From: an uncultured Prevotella sp.
GTDB taxonomy: Bacteria > Bacteroidota > Bacteroidia > Bacteroidales > Bacteroidaceae
Length of the DNA stretch: 11,929 nt
NCBI GenBank assembly: GCA_946998295.1
Contig: CAMPYS010000040.1
Span: 1-11,929 of the forward strand
Direction of reading: 5' to 3'
The notes beneath the pieces were generated by a model, which was given only the letters and a program-made list of their open reading frames with translations, made no database searches and was not told the DNA's origin. Made by a program: the position numbers and the translations under genes. Shown one piece after another: positions 1 through 6,737 of the stretch (within the stretch, counting starts at the first letter, position 1; the number at the start of each line of letters is the position of its first letter).

Positions 1-747
1 TGGTATTATTTTAACAGTACGAACAGCAGTTCTACCACCACCTATAAAAATAACGTTTTTAACATCTATATAATGTTCTTTTCCTGTTATTTTTCTAATA
101 TATGGTATATATGTACGTGTTGTCATAAAGTATGCAAGGTCATTACATTTTAGACATTCATTACCTCCAGGAATTATAGTTTCATTTTGTCGTTTTATAG
201 CTACTATATGGTATGGATCAGAAGGTCCACTTATATCTTTTAGAGGTTTGTCAAGTATGGTGCAGTTGTTATGTAGTTTTATACCTAAAAGAACGAGTGC
301 CCCACCATGTACGTCCCATCGTTGTCGTACCCATGACATTTTTAAGCCATTAATAATATCTTTAGCAGCTAATACTTCAGGATATATTAGGCTGTCAATA
401 CCTAATTTTTTAAAAAACTCTTCGTTTTGCGGCTCCATGTATTCTGGGTTATCTATTTTGGCAACAGTTTTTTTTGTTCCCAAATGGTGTGCCATAGTAC
501 ATGCAGTTAAGTTGTCGGCTTCTTTAGGTGTAACAGCTATAAAGAGGTCGGCATTCTTAGCTCCAGCTTCTTTCAACGCTTTGATGCTTGTAGCCTTTGC
601 TTCCATTGTAAGCAGGTCGTAATTTTGATCTATTGCTTCTAGCTTATCAGCATTTTCATCTATTAGGATTATATCGTAGTTACTTCTTGATAGAAGTTGC
701 GCAAGATAAGTGCCAATGGCATAAGCACCAGCAATAATAATCTTCAT
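1..747 (-). CDS. trkA: TrkA, K+ uptake regulatory NAD-binding protein (partial, C-terminus beyond window)
   Basis: TrkA is the cytoplasmic RCK subunit that binds NAD(H) and gates the TrkH potassium channel at the inner membrane. Reading leftward from the ATG at 747-745, 249 codons stay open to the window edge, so the gene is truncated there; full TrkA is about 450 residues. The first RCK_N domain starts at residue 1 (MKIIIAGAYAIG) with a Rossmann glycine motif. An RCK_C-like region follows, and the second RCK_N domain begins at the edge (NVIFIGGGRTAVRT). The start lies 21 nt after the dxs stop, so the two are probably co-transcribed. A dxs–trkA–trkH order is usual in Bacteroidales, so trkH is expected just outside. 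Oddities: the first motif has Tyr at position 9 where E. coli TrkA has Gly, and the second ends in Ala rather than Gly. Family assignment is strong. Confidence 0.93.
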   Translation of the reverse strand, partial: MKIIIAGAYAIGTYLAQLLSRSNYDIILIDENADKLEAIDQNYDLLTMEAKATSIKALKEAGAKNADLFIAVTPKEADNLTACTMAHHLGTKKTVAKIDNPEYMEPQNEEFFKKLGIDSLIYPEVLAAKDIINGLKMSWVRQRWDVHGGALVLLGIKLHNNCTILDKPLKDISGPSDPYHIVAIKRQNETIIPGGNECLKCNDLAYFMTTRTYIPYIRKITGKEHYIDVKNVIFIGGGRTAVRTVKIIP

Positions 748-768
748 AACTTATTTGCTATAAACTTT

Positions 769-2700
769 TTATATTGTTAAACTTATTTCTATTTCTTTCT
801 TTATACTTTTAATATCTATCCCACATATTTGTTTTAGTTCTTGGACAGTTCCTTGATTTATAAACCTATCAGGTATTCCTAACTTTTTAATTGAAGGTTT
901 AAATCCTTTTGCTATCATCCATTCTGTAACAGCAGTTCCTAACCCACCAAGTTTTATACCATCTTCTATAGTGATAATATTAGAGAAATTTTCAGCCACC
1001 TCTGTTAATATTTCATTATCTAAAGGCTTTAAAAATCTCATATCATAGTGTGCTATGTGACCTGAATAGGTATTTATGTCTTCTATTTCATGTATAGCTG
1101 TTTCAACATCGTTTCCAATAGGTCCGATACTAAGGATAGCTACATTATTACTCTTATTTCCTAAGACTTTGTTATATATGCAGCGACCTTTACCTACTTT
1201 TATCTCTTCTAAATGGCATTTCCAATTAGTAGTCTTTCCGTTACCTCTTGGATACCTAATAACAAATAGACCTTTATTTGGTAGTTGAGCTGTAAACATA
1301 AGTCTTCGTAACTCAGGCTCATCCATAGGAGATGATATAGTTATATTAGGTATTGGTCGTAAAAAAGCTAAATCAAATACTCCATGATGTGTTGCTCCAT
1401 CCTCTCCTACTAATCCTGCACGATCTAAGCATAACACAACAGGAAGGTTTAATATAGCAGCATCATGTATTATATTGTCGTAAGCTCTTTGTGAGAACGA
1501 ACTATAAATATTACAAAATGGTTGCAATCCGTCTTTTGCCATTCCAGCAGAAAAAGTTATTGCATGTCCTTCTGCTATACCTACATCAAATGTTCTATTA
1601 GGGAATTCTTTCATCATAATATTCATTGAACATCCTGTTGGCATGGCAGGTGTAACCCCAACAATATTTGAGTTATTTTTTGCCAGTTCCAGTAAAGTAT
1701 ATCCAAAGACATCTTGATATTTGGGAGGTTTGTTAGTTGAGTCTTGAATTATTCGTTGACCAGTTGCAGGGTCAAATTTTCCAGGTGCATGCCATATTGT
1801 TGCACTTTTTTCAGCAGGCTCATATCCTTTACCTTTTATAGTATGTAGATGAAGAAGTTTTGGTCCTTTCATATCTTTAATCTGTCTAAGTACACGTACC
1901 ACTTCTTTTACGTTATTTCCATCAAATGGTCCAAAATATCTGATACTCATGCCTTCAAATAGATTATGTTGTTGATATATAGCAGCTTTTAATGCATTGT
2001 TAAGCCTGATAAGACCTTTACGGCGTTTTTCATTTAGTAAACCTTTAGTGTGTAACCATTGTGAAGCTTTAAATCTTAATTTATTATATATTTCATTTGT
2101 ATCTAAATTAAGTAAGTACTGTTGCATACCTCCTACAGATCTATCTATAGACATATCATTGTCGTTGATGATAATTAGTAAATCGTTGGGTACTGTAGAT
2201 ACATTATTAAGCCCTTCAAATGCAAGCCCCCCACTCATAGCTCCATCACCAATAATAGCTACAATATGCCGTTTATTGTTATTTGTTAAATTGGCTGCAA
2301 CGGCCATACCTAAAGCTGCAGATATAGAGTTTGAAGCATGACCACAAGTAAAAGTGTCGTATTCACTTTCTTTTGGAGATGGGAAAGGCATTAGCCCATT
2401 GAGTTTTCTATTTTCAGAAAAACGTGTACGTCTACCAGTTAATATTTTATGTCCGTATGCTTGATGTCCAACATCCCAAACAATTCTATCTTCTGGAGTA
2501 TTAAATACATAATGGCAAGCTACTGTAATTTCAGTAGCTCCTAGGCTTGAAGCCAAATGTCCCGGATTTACGGAAACCTCTTCGATGATATCTTCTCTAA
2601 GTTCTTTACATAAATTAGGTAAATCGTTAATATTTAATTTACGTAAATCTGTAGGCGAATTTATTTTGCTTAATAATTTATACTTATTCTCGTTCGACAT
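769..2700 (-). CDS. dxs: 1-deoxy-D-xylulose-5-phosphate synthase
   Basis: DXS condenses pyruvate and glyceraldehyde 3-phosphate, with thiamine diphosphate, into 1-deoxy-D-xylulose 5-phosphate, the first step of the cytosolic MEP isoprenoid pathway. At 643 residues it has the full family length. Visible motifs are DVGHQAYGHK (76-85, with the substrate His79), GHASNSISAALG (120-131), the ThDP motif GDGAMSGG (151-158) with Asn181 about 30 residues on, the transketolase central domain IAEGHA (375-380) with catalytic Glu377, and DRAGLVGEDGATHHGVFD (426-443). A transketolase C-terminal domain follows from about 500. The variant IAEGHA, where E. coli has IAEQHA, fits Bacteroidota DXS as I know it. 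The Met at 2700 gives a normal N-terminus and lies about 27 nt after a consensus -7 box. trkA follows after 21 nt. Nothing appears broken. Confidence 0.98.
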   Translation of the reverse strand: MSNENKYKLLSKINSPTDLRKLNINDLPNLCKELREDIIEEVSVNPGHLASSLGATEITVACHYVFNTPEDRIVWDVGHQAYGHKILTGRRTRFSENRKLNGLMPFPSPKESEYDTFTCGHASNSISAALGMAVAANLTNNNKRHIVAIIGDGAMSGGLAFEGLNNVSTVPNDLLIIINDNDMSIDRSVGGMQQYLLNLDTNEIYNKLRFKASQWLHTKGLLNEKRRKGLIRLNNALKAAIYQQHNLFEGMSIRYFGPFDGNNVKEVVRVLRQIKDMKGPKLLHLHTIKGKGYEPAEKSATIWHAPGKFDPATGQRIIQDSTNKPPKYQDVFGYTLLELAKNNSNIVGVTPAMPTGCSMNIMMKEFPNRTFDVGIAEGHAITFSAGMAKDGLQPFCNIYSSFSQRAYDNIIHDAAILNLPVVLCLDRAGLVGEDGATHHGVFDLAFLRPIPNITISSPMDEPELRRLMFTAQLPNKGLFVIRYPRGNGKTTNWKCHLEEIKVGKGRCIYNKVLGNKSNNVAILSIGPIGNDVETAIHEIEDINTYSGHIAHYDMRFLKPLDNEILTEVAENFSNIITIEDGIKLGGLGTAVTEWMIAKGFKPSIKKLGIPDRFINQGTVQELKQICGIDIKSIKKEIEISLTI

Positions 2701-2726
2701 TTATAAAATCGCAAATGGAAATGTTG

Positions 2727-2757
2727 CAAAGTTACATTAAATAGGTTTAAATTCAAA
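2727..2757 (-). promoter_or_regulatory. Bacteroidota-type promoter for dxs
   Basis: On the minus strand, TTTG (2757-2754) is followed by exactly 19 nt and then TAACTTTG (2734-2727). This matches the Bacteroidota sigma factor consensus TTTG-N19-21-TAnnTTTG. Transcription would start near 2720, leaving a leader of about 20 nt before the dxs ATG at 2700. It sits in the 67-nt gap after the DUF4435 gene, so dxs–trkA can be expressed independently of the ATPase/DUF4435 pair. Confidence 0.8.
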
Positions 2758-2767
2758 ATAAAAATAT

Positions 2768-3772
2768 CTATTTAAATTTATTACTCCTTATAAAGGTTTC
2801 TAAGTCATTTTTTAATAGTAGGTATTGTTCAGATTTATAATATCCAACATATCGTCTTAACATAGATTCTACATCTTTTGTGCTATGTCGGTAACTGGAT
2901 AATTCATTCTTTTTTTGAATAATATGTATTGCTTTTTGATATATTTCAGTTTCTCTATCTTGTTTTAATATATCACATACTTTTTCCATAGCAGGAACTA
3001 CTACTTTATCAAATAAATGATGTCCTTGAATATATAAATATGTGTTACTATCATTAACTCCAAGTTTATTAAGTTCATTTTTCAGATAAAGAATGCTATC
3101 TTTTGCATTAGGATATTCTTTTTTTAGCTGTTTTATTTTATTTCTAACTCTAATTTTTATGCGTTGAATATTTGAAAATGCTTTTGCAACTGAGAAGTGT
3201 GAAATATTAATTATATTTAGGAAGTCTGTCATTGAAAAACTATTATACAAATTATTCCTATAAAACCAAATATTCCAAATAAATAAAGGATAAATAGCTT
3301 TACTATATACATATAGATATTTTTCAAAGTCAAATATAGTTTTGTCATTCAGAGTTACTGCCACACATACATCATGTAAACTTGGAGCAAAGCATTGAAG
3401 GTTCTCTATTGCATATGCGTAGGTGTGGAAAACGTATGGGCTGGTATTTATTTTTTGTGATATATCTGTTGTATTTTGCAATAGATAATCATAGTCAGCA
3501 TCAACGCACGCAATCATATTTTCGCCTATACCATTTGAAATTAAATTCATTAGTACAGCTTTTTTCCCTTTGTTAAGAGATACTTTTGATGGTAGCATTA
3601 CTTCAAAATAGCAGTTCTTTGTTTCGAAGTCTTTTAAGATAGTACGCCAAAAGTAAATATCATCATATGCTTCAACGTATGCAACTATTTTCTTTCGTCC
3701 ATTTTGTCCGTTAAGTTTATTTGCTGCGGCAAAATATTCTGAAGAAATATTATCCCTAAGATTTTTGGACAT
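2768..3772 (-). CDS. DUF4435 (TOPRIM-like) protein, putative effector partner of upstream ATPase
   Basis: The 334-residue protein resembles the DUF4435 family, whose N-terminus has a TOPRIM-like fold. Seen directly: a first acidic strand YVEAYDDIYFW (32-42, Glu34); an acidic strand IACVDADYDYL (87-97) that supplies Asp91, Asp93 and Asp95 as a DxD metal-binding motif; HTYAYAIENLQCF (116-128, Glu123); and a helical, lysine-rich C-terminal half containing GHHLFDKVV (about 246-254). There is no signal peptide; it should be cytosolic. It starts 5 nt after the stop of the ATPase gene, so the two are surely co-transcribed. In the PARIS anti-phage system a DUF4435 TOPRIM nuclease (AriB) pairs with an ABC ATPase (AriA); fused ATPase–TOPRIM proteins are OLD nucleases. 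By analogy this could be a metal-dependent nuclease held or triggered by the ATPase, but that is inference. Family fairly sure, activity unproven. Confidence 0.75.
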   Translation of the reverse strand: MSKNLRDNISSEYFAAANKLNGQNGRKKIVAYVEAYDDIYFWRTILKDFETKNCYFEVMLPSKVSLNKGKKAVLMNLISNGIGENMIACVDADYDYLLQNTTDISQKINTSPYVFHTYAYAIENLQCFAPSLHDVCVAVTLNDKTIFDFEKYLYVYSKAIYPLFIWNIWFYRNNLYNSFSMTDFLNIINISHFSVAKAFSNIQRIKIRVRNKIKQLKKEYPNAKDSILYLKNELNKLGVNDSNTYLYIQGHHLFDKVVVPAMEKVCDILKQDRETEIYQKAIHIIQKKNELSSYRHSTKDVESMLRRYVGYYKSEQYLLLKNDLETFIRSNKFK

Positions 3773-3777
3773 AGTTA

Positions 3778-4623
3778 TTATTTTACTAAATTAATATTAT
3801 CTTCTGATGCAATTTCATTTACTTCTGTAACGCTGTCAACCCACCCATTCATAATTACTGCAGGACTATGAGTTGTTAATATTATTTGCACATTAGGATT
3901 TAATTCAAGTATTAGGTCTATTAATTGCTTTTGCCATTCTATATGCAAACTAACTTCAGGCTCATCCATAAGGAGCACATACGGTTTATTGTCTTCAACT
4001 AAAACAGTTAAAAGTATTGCTAATATTTGTTTTTCTCCACTGGATAAGTTATATGGCTCAAGAATATCTGACCCTTGCTTGAAGCGTATTTCATTTTCAG
4101 ATCTTATTAGTTTTTTCCCTGTTTCTTTAAATAAGTTATCAATTATATTTTGAAATGTCGTTTTTGGTAAAGATAGAGCCTGAGCTTCTTTGGCAGATTC
4201 TGGTTTAAGTGTCTGCAATATTTTTATCATTTTGTTACCTATGTTTACTTGATAGTCTAAATATTTGCGTTGTAGCTGAAATAGTTGCCAGTCAAGTTCT
4301 GTCGCAATTGAAGTTTTGCTTTTATTTATCTTTTCTGCATATAATAGGGGTCTATCGAAAGAGCGAATAATATCAAACCTAATTTTTGTTGCAGTATCAG
4401 GAGTTAAACTTATTTTAACACCTTTTTTATTATAGTCTATAGTTCCATTATCATTTGATAATTCCTTTATCACTTTATTCAATATCGTAGATTTTCCTAC
4501 ACCATTAATACCACTAAGTATATTAACTTTTCTGTCAAGATTCCAAGAGATATGCTTACCTCCTGTCCATAAGGAATCTATTTCTATTTTATTAATAAAT
4601 TCAGCAAACTTATTCATATACAT
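3778..4623 (-). CDS. Compact ABC/AAA-type ATPase (AAA_15/AAA_21, SMC/OLD-like)
   Basis: The 281-residue protein is an ABC-class ATPase of the RecF/OLD/AAA_15 type. In order: N-terminal strand region, Walker A GINGVGKST (38-46, Lys44), a middle helical insert (about 95-180, short compared with SMC-like arms), the ABC signature LSSGEKQ (193-199), Walker B YVLLMDEPEVSLH (215-227, Asp220 and catalytic Glu221) and the switch histidine in ILTTHSPAV (248-256, His252). All residues for ATP-driven dimerisation are present. There is no membrane segment, so it is not a transporter ATPase. The start could be Met1 (4623) or Met3 (4617). It is the first gene of the pair with the DUF4435 gene. It is shorter than PARIS AriA or OLD ATPase domains as I remember them. 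It could be the sensor/ATPase of a defence or DNA-maintenance module; the substrate is unknown. Confidence 0.85.
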   Translation of the reverse strand: MYMNKFAEFINKIEIDSLWTGGKHISWNLDRKVNILSGINGVGKSTILNKVIKELSNDNGTIDYNKKGVKISLTPDTATKIRFDIIRSFDRPLLYAEKINKSKTSIATELDWQLFQLQRKYLDYQVNIGNKMIKILQTLKPESAKEAQALSLPKTTFQNIIDNLFKETGKKLIRSENEIRFKQGSDILEPYNLSSGEKQILAILLTVLVEDNKPYVLLMDEPEVSLHIEWQKQLIDLILELNPNVQIILTTHSPAVIMNGWVDSVTEVNEIASEDNINLVK

Positions 4624-4643
4624 TATTTAGTTTTAACCGTTTA

Positions 4644-4651
4644 CAAATATA
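4644..4651 (-). promoter_or_regulatory. Possible -7 box for the ATPase/DUF4435 pair
   Basis: On the minus strand TATATTTG fits the TAnnTTTG -7 element and lies about 20 nt before the ATPase ATG. No good TTTG is found 19-21 nt upstream; only a T-run and a TTG at about 23 nt are present. The position in the divergent intergenic region is right, but in such AT-rich DNA the match is weak evidence. Confidence 0.4.
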
Positions 4652-4728
4652 ATTATTTTATAATGAATAAAAAGCAAGTTGATAAACTAATTTGTTTCAA
4701 AGGTTACTACCATATAATAACTTTATTG

Positions 4729-4736
4729 TACCTTTG
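4729..4736 (+). promoter_or_regulatory. -7 box of the promoter for the transporter operon
   Basis: TACCTTTG followed by CA matches the Bacteroidota TAnnTTTG -7 element. The region 19-21 nt upstream (around GGTTAC, 4702-4708) is only a weak -33 match. Transcription from here would give a leader of about 70 nt, AT-rich and without a Shine-Dalgarno sequence. The 189-nt gap 4624-4812 holds this and the divergent candidate; I see no gene or stable hairpin in it. Confidence 0.55.
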
Positions 4737-4812
4737 CACAATATTAAAGAAATATAACGATAATTACTAATTATAAAAATATTTAACCCATTTATAATCA
4801 ATAAAAAACAAA

Positions 4813-6486
4813 ATGGAAAGTGTTATAGAATTACTTACGAACGCAAGTATAGGACATACTATTTTTGTGTTAGCGTTAGTTACATCCATAGGTATTTTGT
4901 TAGGAAAAATCAAAATAGGTGGTTTCTCTCTTGGAATAACTTGGGTGCTTTTTGCTGGTATATTAGCTGGACATTTTGGATTAGAGATAGATCCTACGAT
5001 ACTTTCTTATGTAAAAGAAACAGGCATGATATTATTTATTTTTGGTATTGGAATGATAGTTGGCCCCAGTTTCTTTTCAACTTTTAAACAAGGAGGAATT
5101 CAACTTAACCTTTTATCTTTTCTATCTGTTTTTATTTCTATATTAATTACCTATATAATATTTAATATTTCTGGTACATCCATTGAAGCTATGGTTGGTA
5201 TTTTATCAGGAGCTGTAACTAATACTCCAGCCTTAGGTGCTGCTCAAGAAACAGCACGTGGTATTAATAGCCAACATATAGGTGATATAGGAATTGGTTA
5301 TGCTTTAGGCTATCCTATGGCTATCCTTGGAGTTATAATTACAACAAGTTGTTTAAAATGGGTATTCCACGTAAAAGTAGACGAAGAATCAAAAATAGTT
5401 GAAAATAATGAAAAAGCAAAGGGTAATGAAGCTTTAGTTTTTTCTATAGAGGTAACTAATCCAGCCATTTTCGGCCGTAAAATTTCTTATGTGAAAGATC
5501 TTTTAGATAAGCATGATTTTCTTATCTCACGTATTATGCATCAAGAGAACAAAAAAATAGAAATGGCTCATTCTGATACTGTAATTACAGAGGGAGACAG
5601 ACTTTTGGTTATAGCAGAACAAAATGAGATGGAAACAATATGTGTTTTTATTGGTCATAGAATAGAGATGACGGATGCTTTATGGGGAAAACTTGATCAT
5701 AGACTTATTTCAAGGAAATGTTTAGTAACTAAAGGAAGAATAAATGGTAAGAGTATTGAAGAATTAAAACTTCGGAATATATATAATGTCAATATATCAC
5801 GTGTACAGCGTGCTGGAGTTCATCTTATAGGAAAACCTGATCTTCATCTTCAGACAGGTGACACTGTGATTCTTGTTGGTGAAGAGGAAAATGTAAAACG
5901 GGTTGAGAAAATGCTTGGAAATTCAGCTAATTCATTACGTATTCCAAACTTATTGGTTCTGTTTGTTGTTATACTTTTAGGAGTATTAATAGGTAGTATT
6001 GCAGTACCAATTGCTGGAATGTCTACAGGTGTTAAATTAGGCTTCTCTGGAGGAACACTTGTTGTAGCTATTTTGATAAGTAATTTTGGTACACGGTTTA
6101 AACTTGATACCCATAACACACAAAGTGTTAATCTAATGATTAAGGAATTTGGTATAACCTTATTCCTTGCTTGTGTAGGTCTTAGTGTTGGTGGAGACTT
6201 TTTCGAAAAACTTATAAATGGTGGTTATGTTTGGATGGGATATGCTATTGTTATCACTGTTATTCCTATATGGATTACAACTATTATAGGGCGTTATTGG
6301 CTTAAGTTGGATTATTTTACACTTTTAGGTTATATAGCTGGTGCTTTGACTTTTGCTCCTGCACTATCTTTAACACCTGATGCTTCTAAAAATAATATTC
6401 CTGCTATTAGGTATGCTACAGTTTACCCTATAACTTTATTTGTGAGAGTTATGATAGCACAATGGATGATATTGTTATTTTCTTAA
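4813..6486 (+). CDS. YidE/YbjL/AspT-family putative transporter with two RCK_C domains
   Basis: The 557-residue inner-membrane protein belongs to the aspartate:alanine exchanger (AAEx) family, like E. coli YidE and YbjL. Layout: hydrophobic segments at about 15-30, 38-54, 69-86, 98-118, 125-142 and 160-180; a soluble centre with two TrkA_C/RCK_C domains (about 207-280 and 290-370, both ending in GDxxxxxGE/AE-type strands); then hydrophobic segments at about 379-403, 410-424, 446-461, 472-492, 502-520 and 535-556. The two halves carry the duplicated family motif: GAVTNTPALGAAQ (133-145) and GALTFAPALSLTPD (510-523, Asn-Thr replaced). The C-terminal YATVYPITLF (534-543) is typical of YidE. AspT exchanges aspartate for alanine, but the YidE/YbjL substrates are not established, so none is assigned. 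It is the first gene of a likely three-gene operon; the next ORF starts 9 nt after its stop. Confidence 0.9.
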   Translation: MESVIELLTNASIGHTIFVLALVTSIGILLGKIKIGGFSLGITWVLFAGILAGHFGLEIDPTILSYVKETGMILFIFGIGMIVGPSFFSTFKQGGIQLNLLSFLSVFISILITYIIFNISGTSIEAMVGILSGAVTNTPALGAAQETARGINSQHIGDIGIGYALGYPMAILGVIITTSCLKWVFHVKVDEESKIVENNEKAKGNEALVFSIEVTNPAIFGRKISYVKDLLDKHDFLISRIMHQENKKIEMAHSDTVITEGDRLLVIAEQNEMETICVFIGHRIEMTDALWGKLDHRLISRKCLVTKGRINGKSIEELKLRNIYNVNISRVQRAGVHLIGKPDLHLQTGDTVILVGEEENVKRVEKMLGNSANSLRIPNLLVLFVVILLGVLIGSIAVPIAGMSTGVKLGFSGGTLVVAILISNFGTRFKLDTHNTQSVNLMIKEFGITLFLACVGLSVGGDFFEKLINGGYVWMGYAIVITVIPIWITTIIGRYWLKLDYFTLLGYIAGALTFAPALSLTPDASKNNIPAIRYATVYPITLFVRVMIAQWMILLFS

Positions 6487-6495
6487 TTGAAAAAT

Positions 6496-6732
6496 ATGAA
6501 GATACGAATAAACTGGAAACACTTTTTAGTTCTATTTATTATAATAGGTGGACTGTATTATTTGACTAAAAATATATTGATAACAAGTGGAATATTAGTT
6601 GTACTATTATTAATAGATGGTCTGCTTAGAGAGTATGAAAATAAAAAGCGTGGAGAGGAACAAGCAAAAGAAATAATAGAAAATTTAAGAGACAATAAAA
6701 CTATTAAGACGAAAGATAAAAATAAGAGATAG
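6496..6732 (+). CDS. Small two-helix membrane protein of unknown function
   Basis: I do not recognise this 78-residue protein. A short basic N-terminus is followed by two hydrophobic stretches, about 9-24 (HFLVLFIIIGGLYYLT) and 27-44 (ILITSGILVVLLLIDGLL), and then a charged, probably helical Lys/Glu-rich tail of 34 residues ending in KTKDKNKR. Positive charges on both ends predict a hairpin with both termini in the cytoplasm. The ATG at 6496 is preferred; an in-frame TTG at 6487, directly after the upstream stop, would add only three residues. It lies 9 nt after the transporter and 5 nt before the kinase–RapZ gene, so it is translated from the same message. It could be an accessory subunit of the transporter or a membrane anchor for the kinase; both are guesses. 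Confidence 0.7.
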   Translation: MKIRINWKHFLVLFIIIGGLYYLTKNILITSGILVVLLLIDGLLREYENKKRGEEQAKEIIENLRDNKTIKTKDKNKR

Positions 6733-6737
6733 TTTGT

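Noticed and set aside
248..622. Open reading frame on the plus strand, 124 codons
   Set aside because: It lies antisense within trkA, whose minus-strand frame encodes a recognisable RCK protein; the plus-strand translation resembles no family.
1997..2341. Plus-strand open frame of 114 codons inside dxs
   Set aside because: It is a shadow of the conserved dxs coding strand, with no recognisable protein features.
2768..4623. Horizontal-transfer island carrying the ATPase/DUF4435 pair
   Set aside because: Base composition and codon choice look like those of the neighbours, and no integrase, repeats or tRNA border is visible; transfer cannot be argued from this window alone.
3778..4623. ATP-binding subunit of an ABC transporter
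   Set aside because: The DEPEVSLH Walker B/D-loop and TTHSP switch are of the OLD/RecF/AAA_15 type, and there is no permease gene beside it.
4624..4812. Riboswitch or small RNA in the divergent intergenic region
   Set aside because: The stretch is AT-rich without a stable stem or recognisable aptamer core; only promoter-like boxes can be supported.
5850..6119. Minus-strand open frame of 89 codons inside the transporter gene
   Set aside because: It is antisense to a well-conserved membrane protein and has low-complexity Ser/Thr-rich content typical of shadows.
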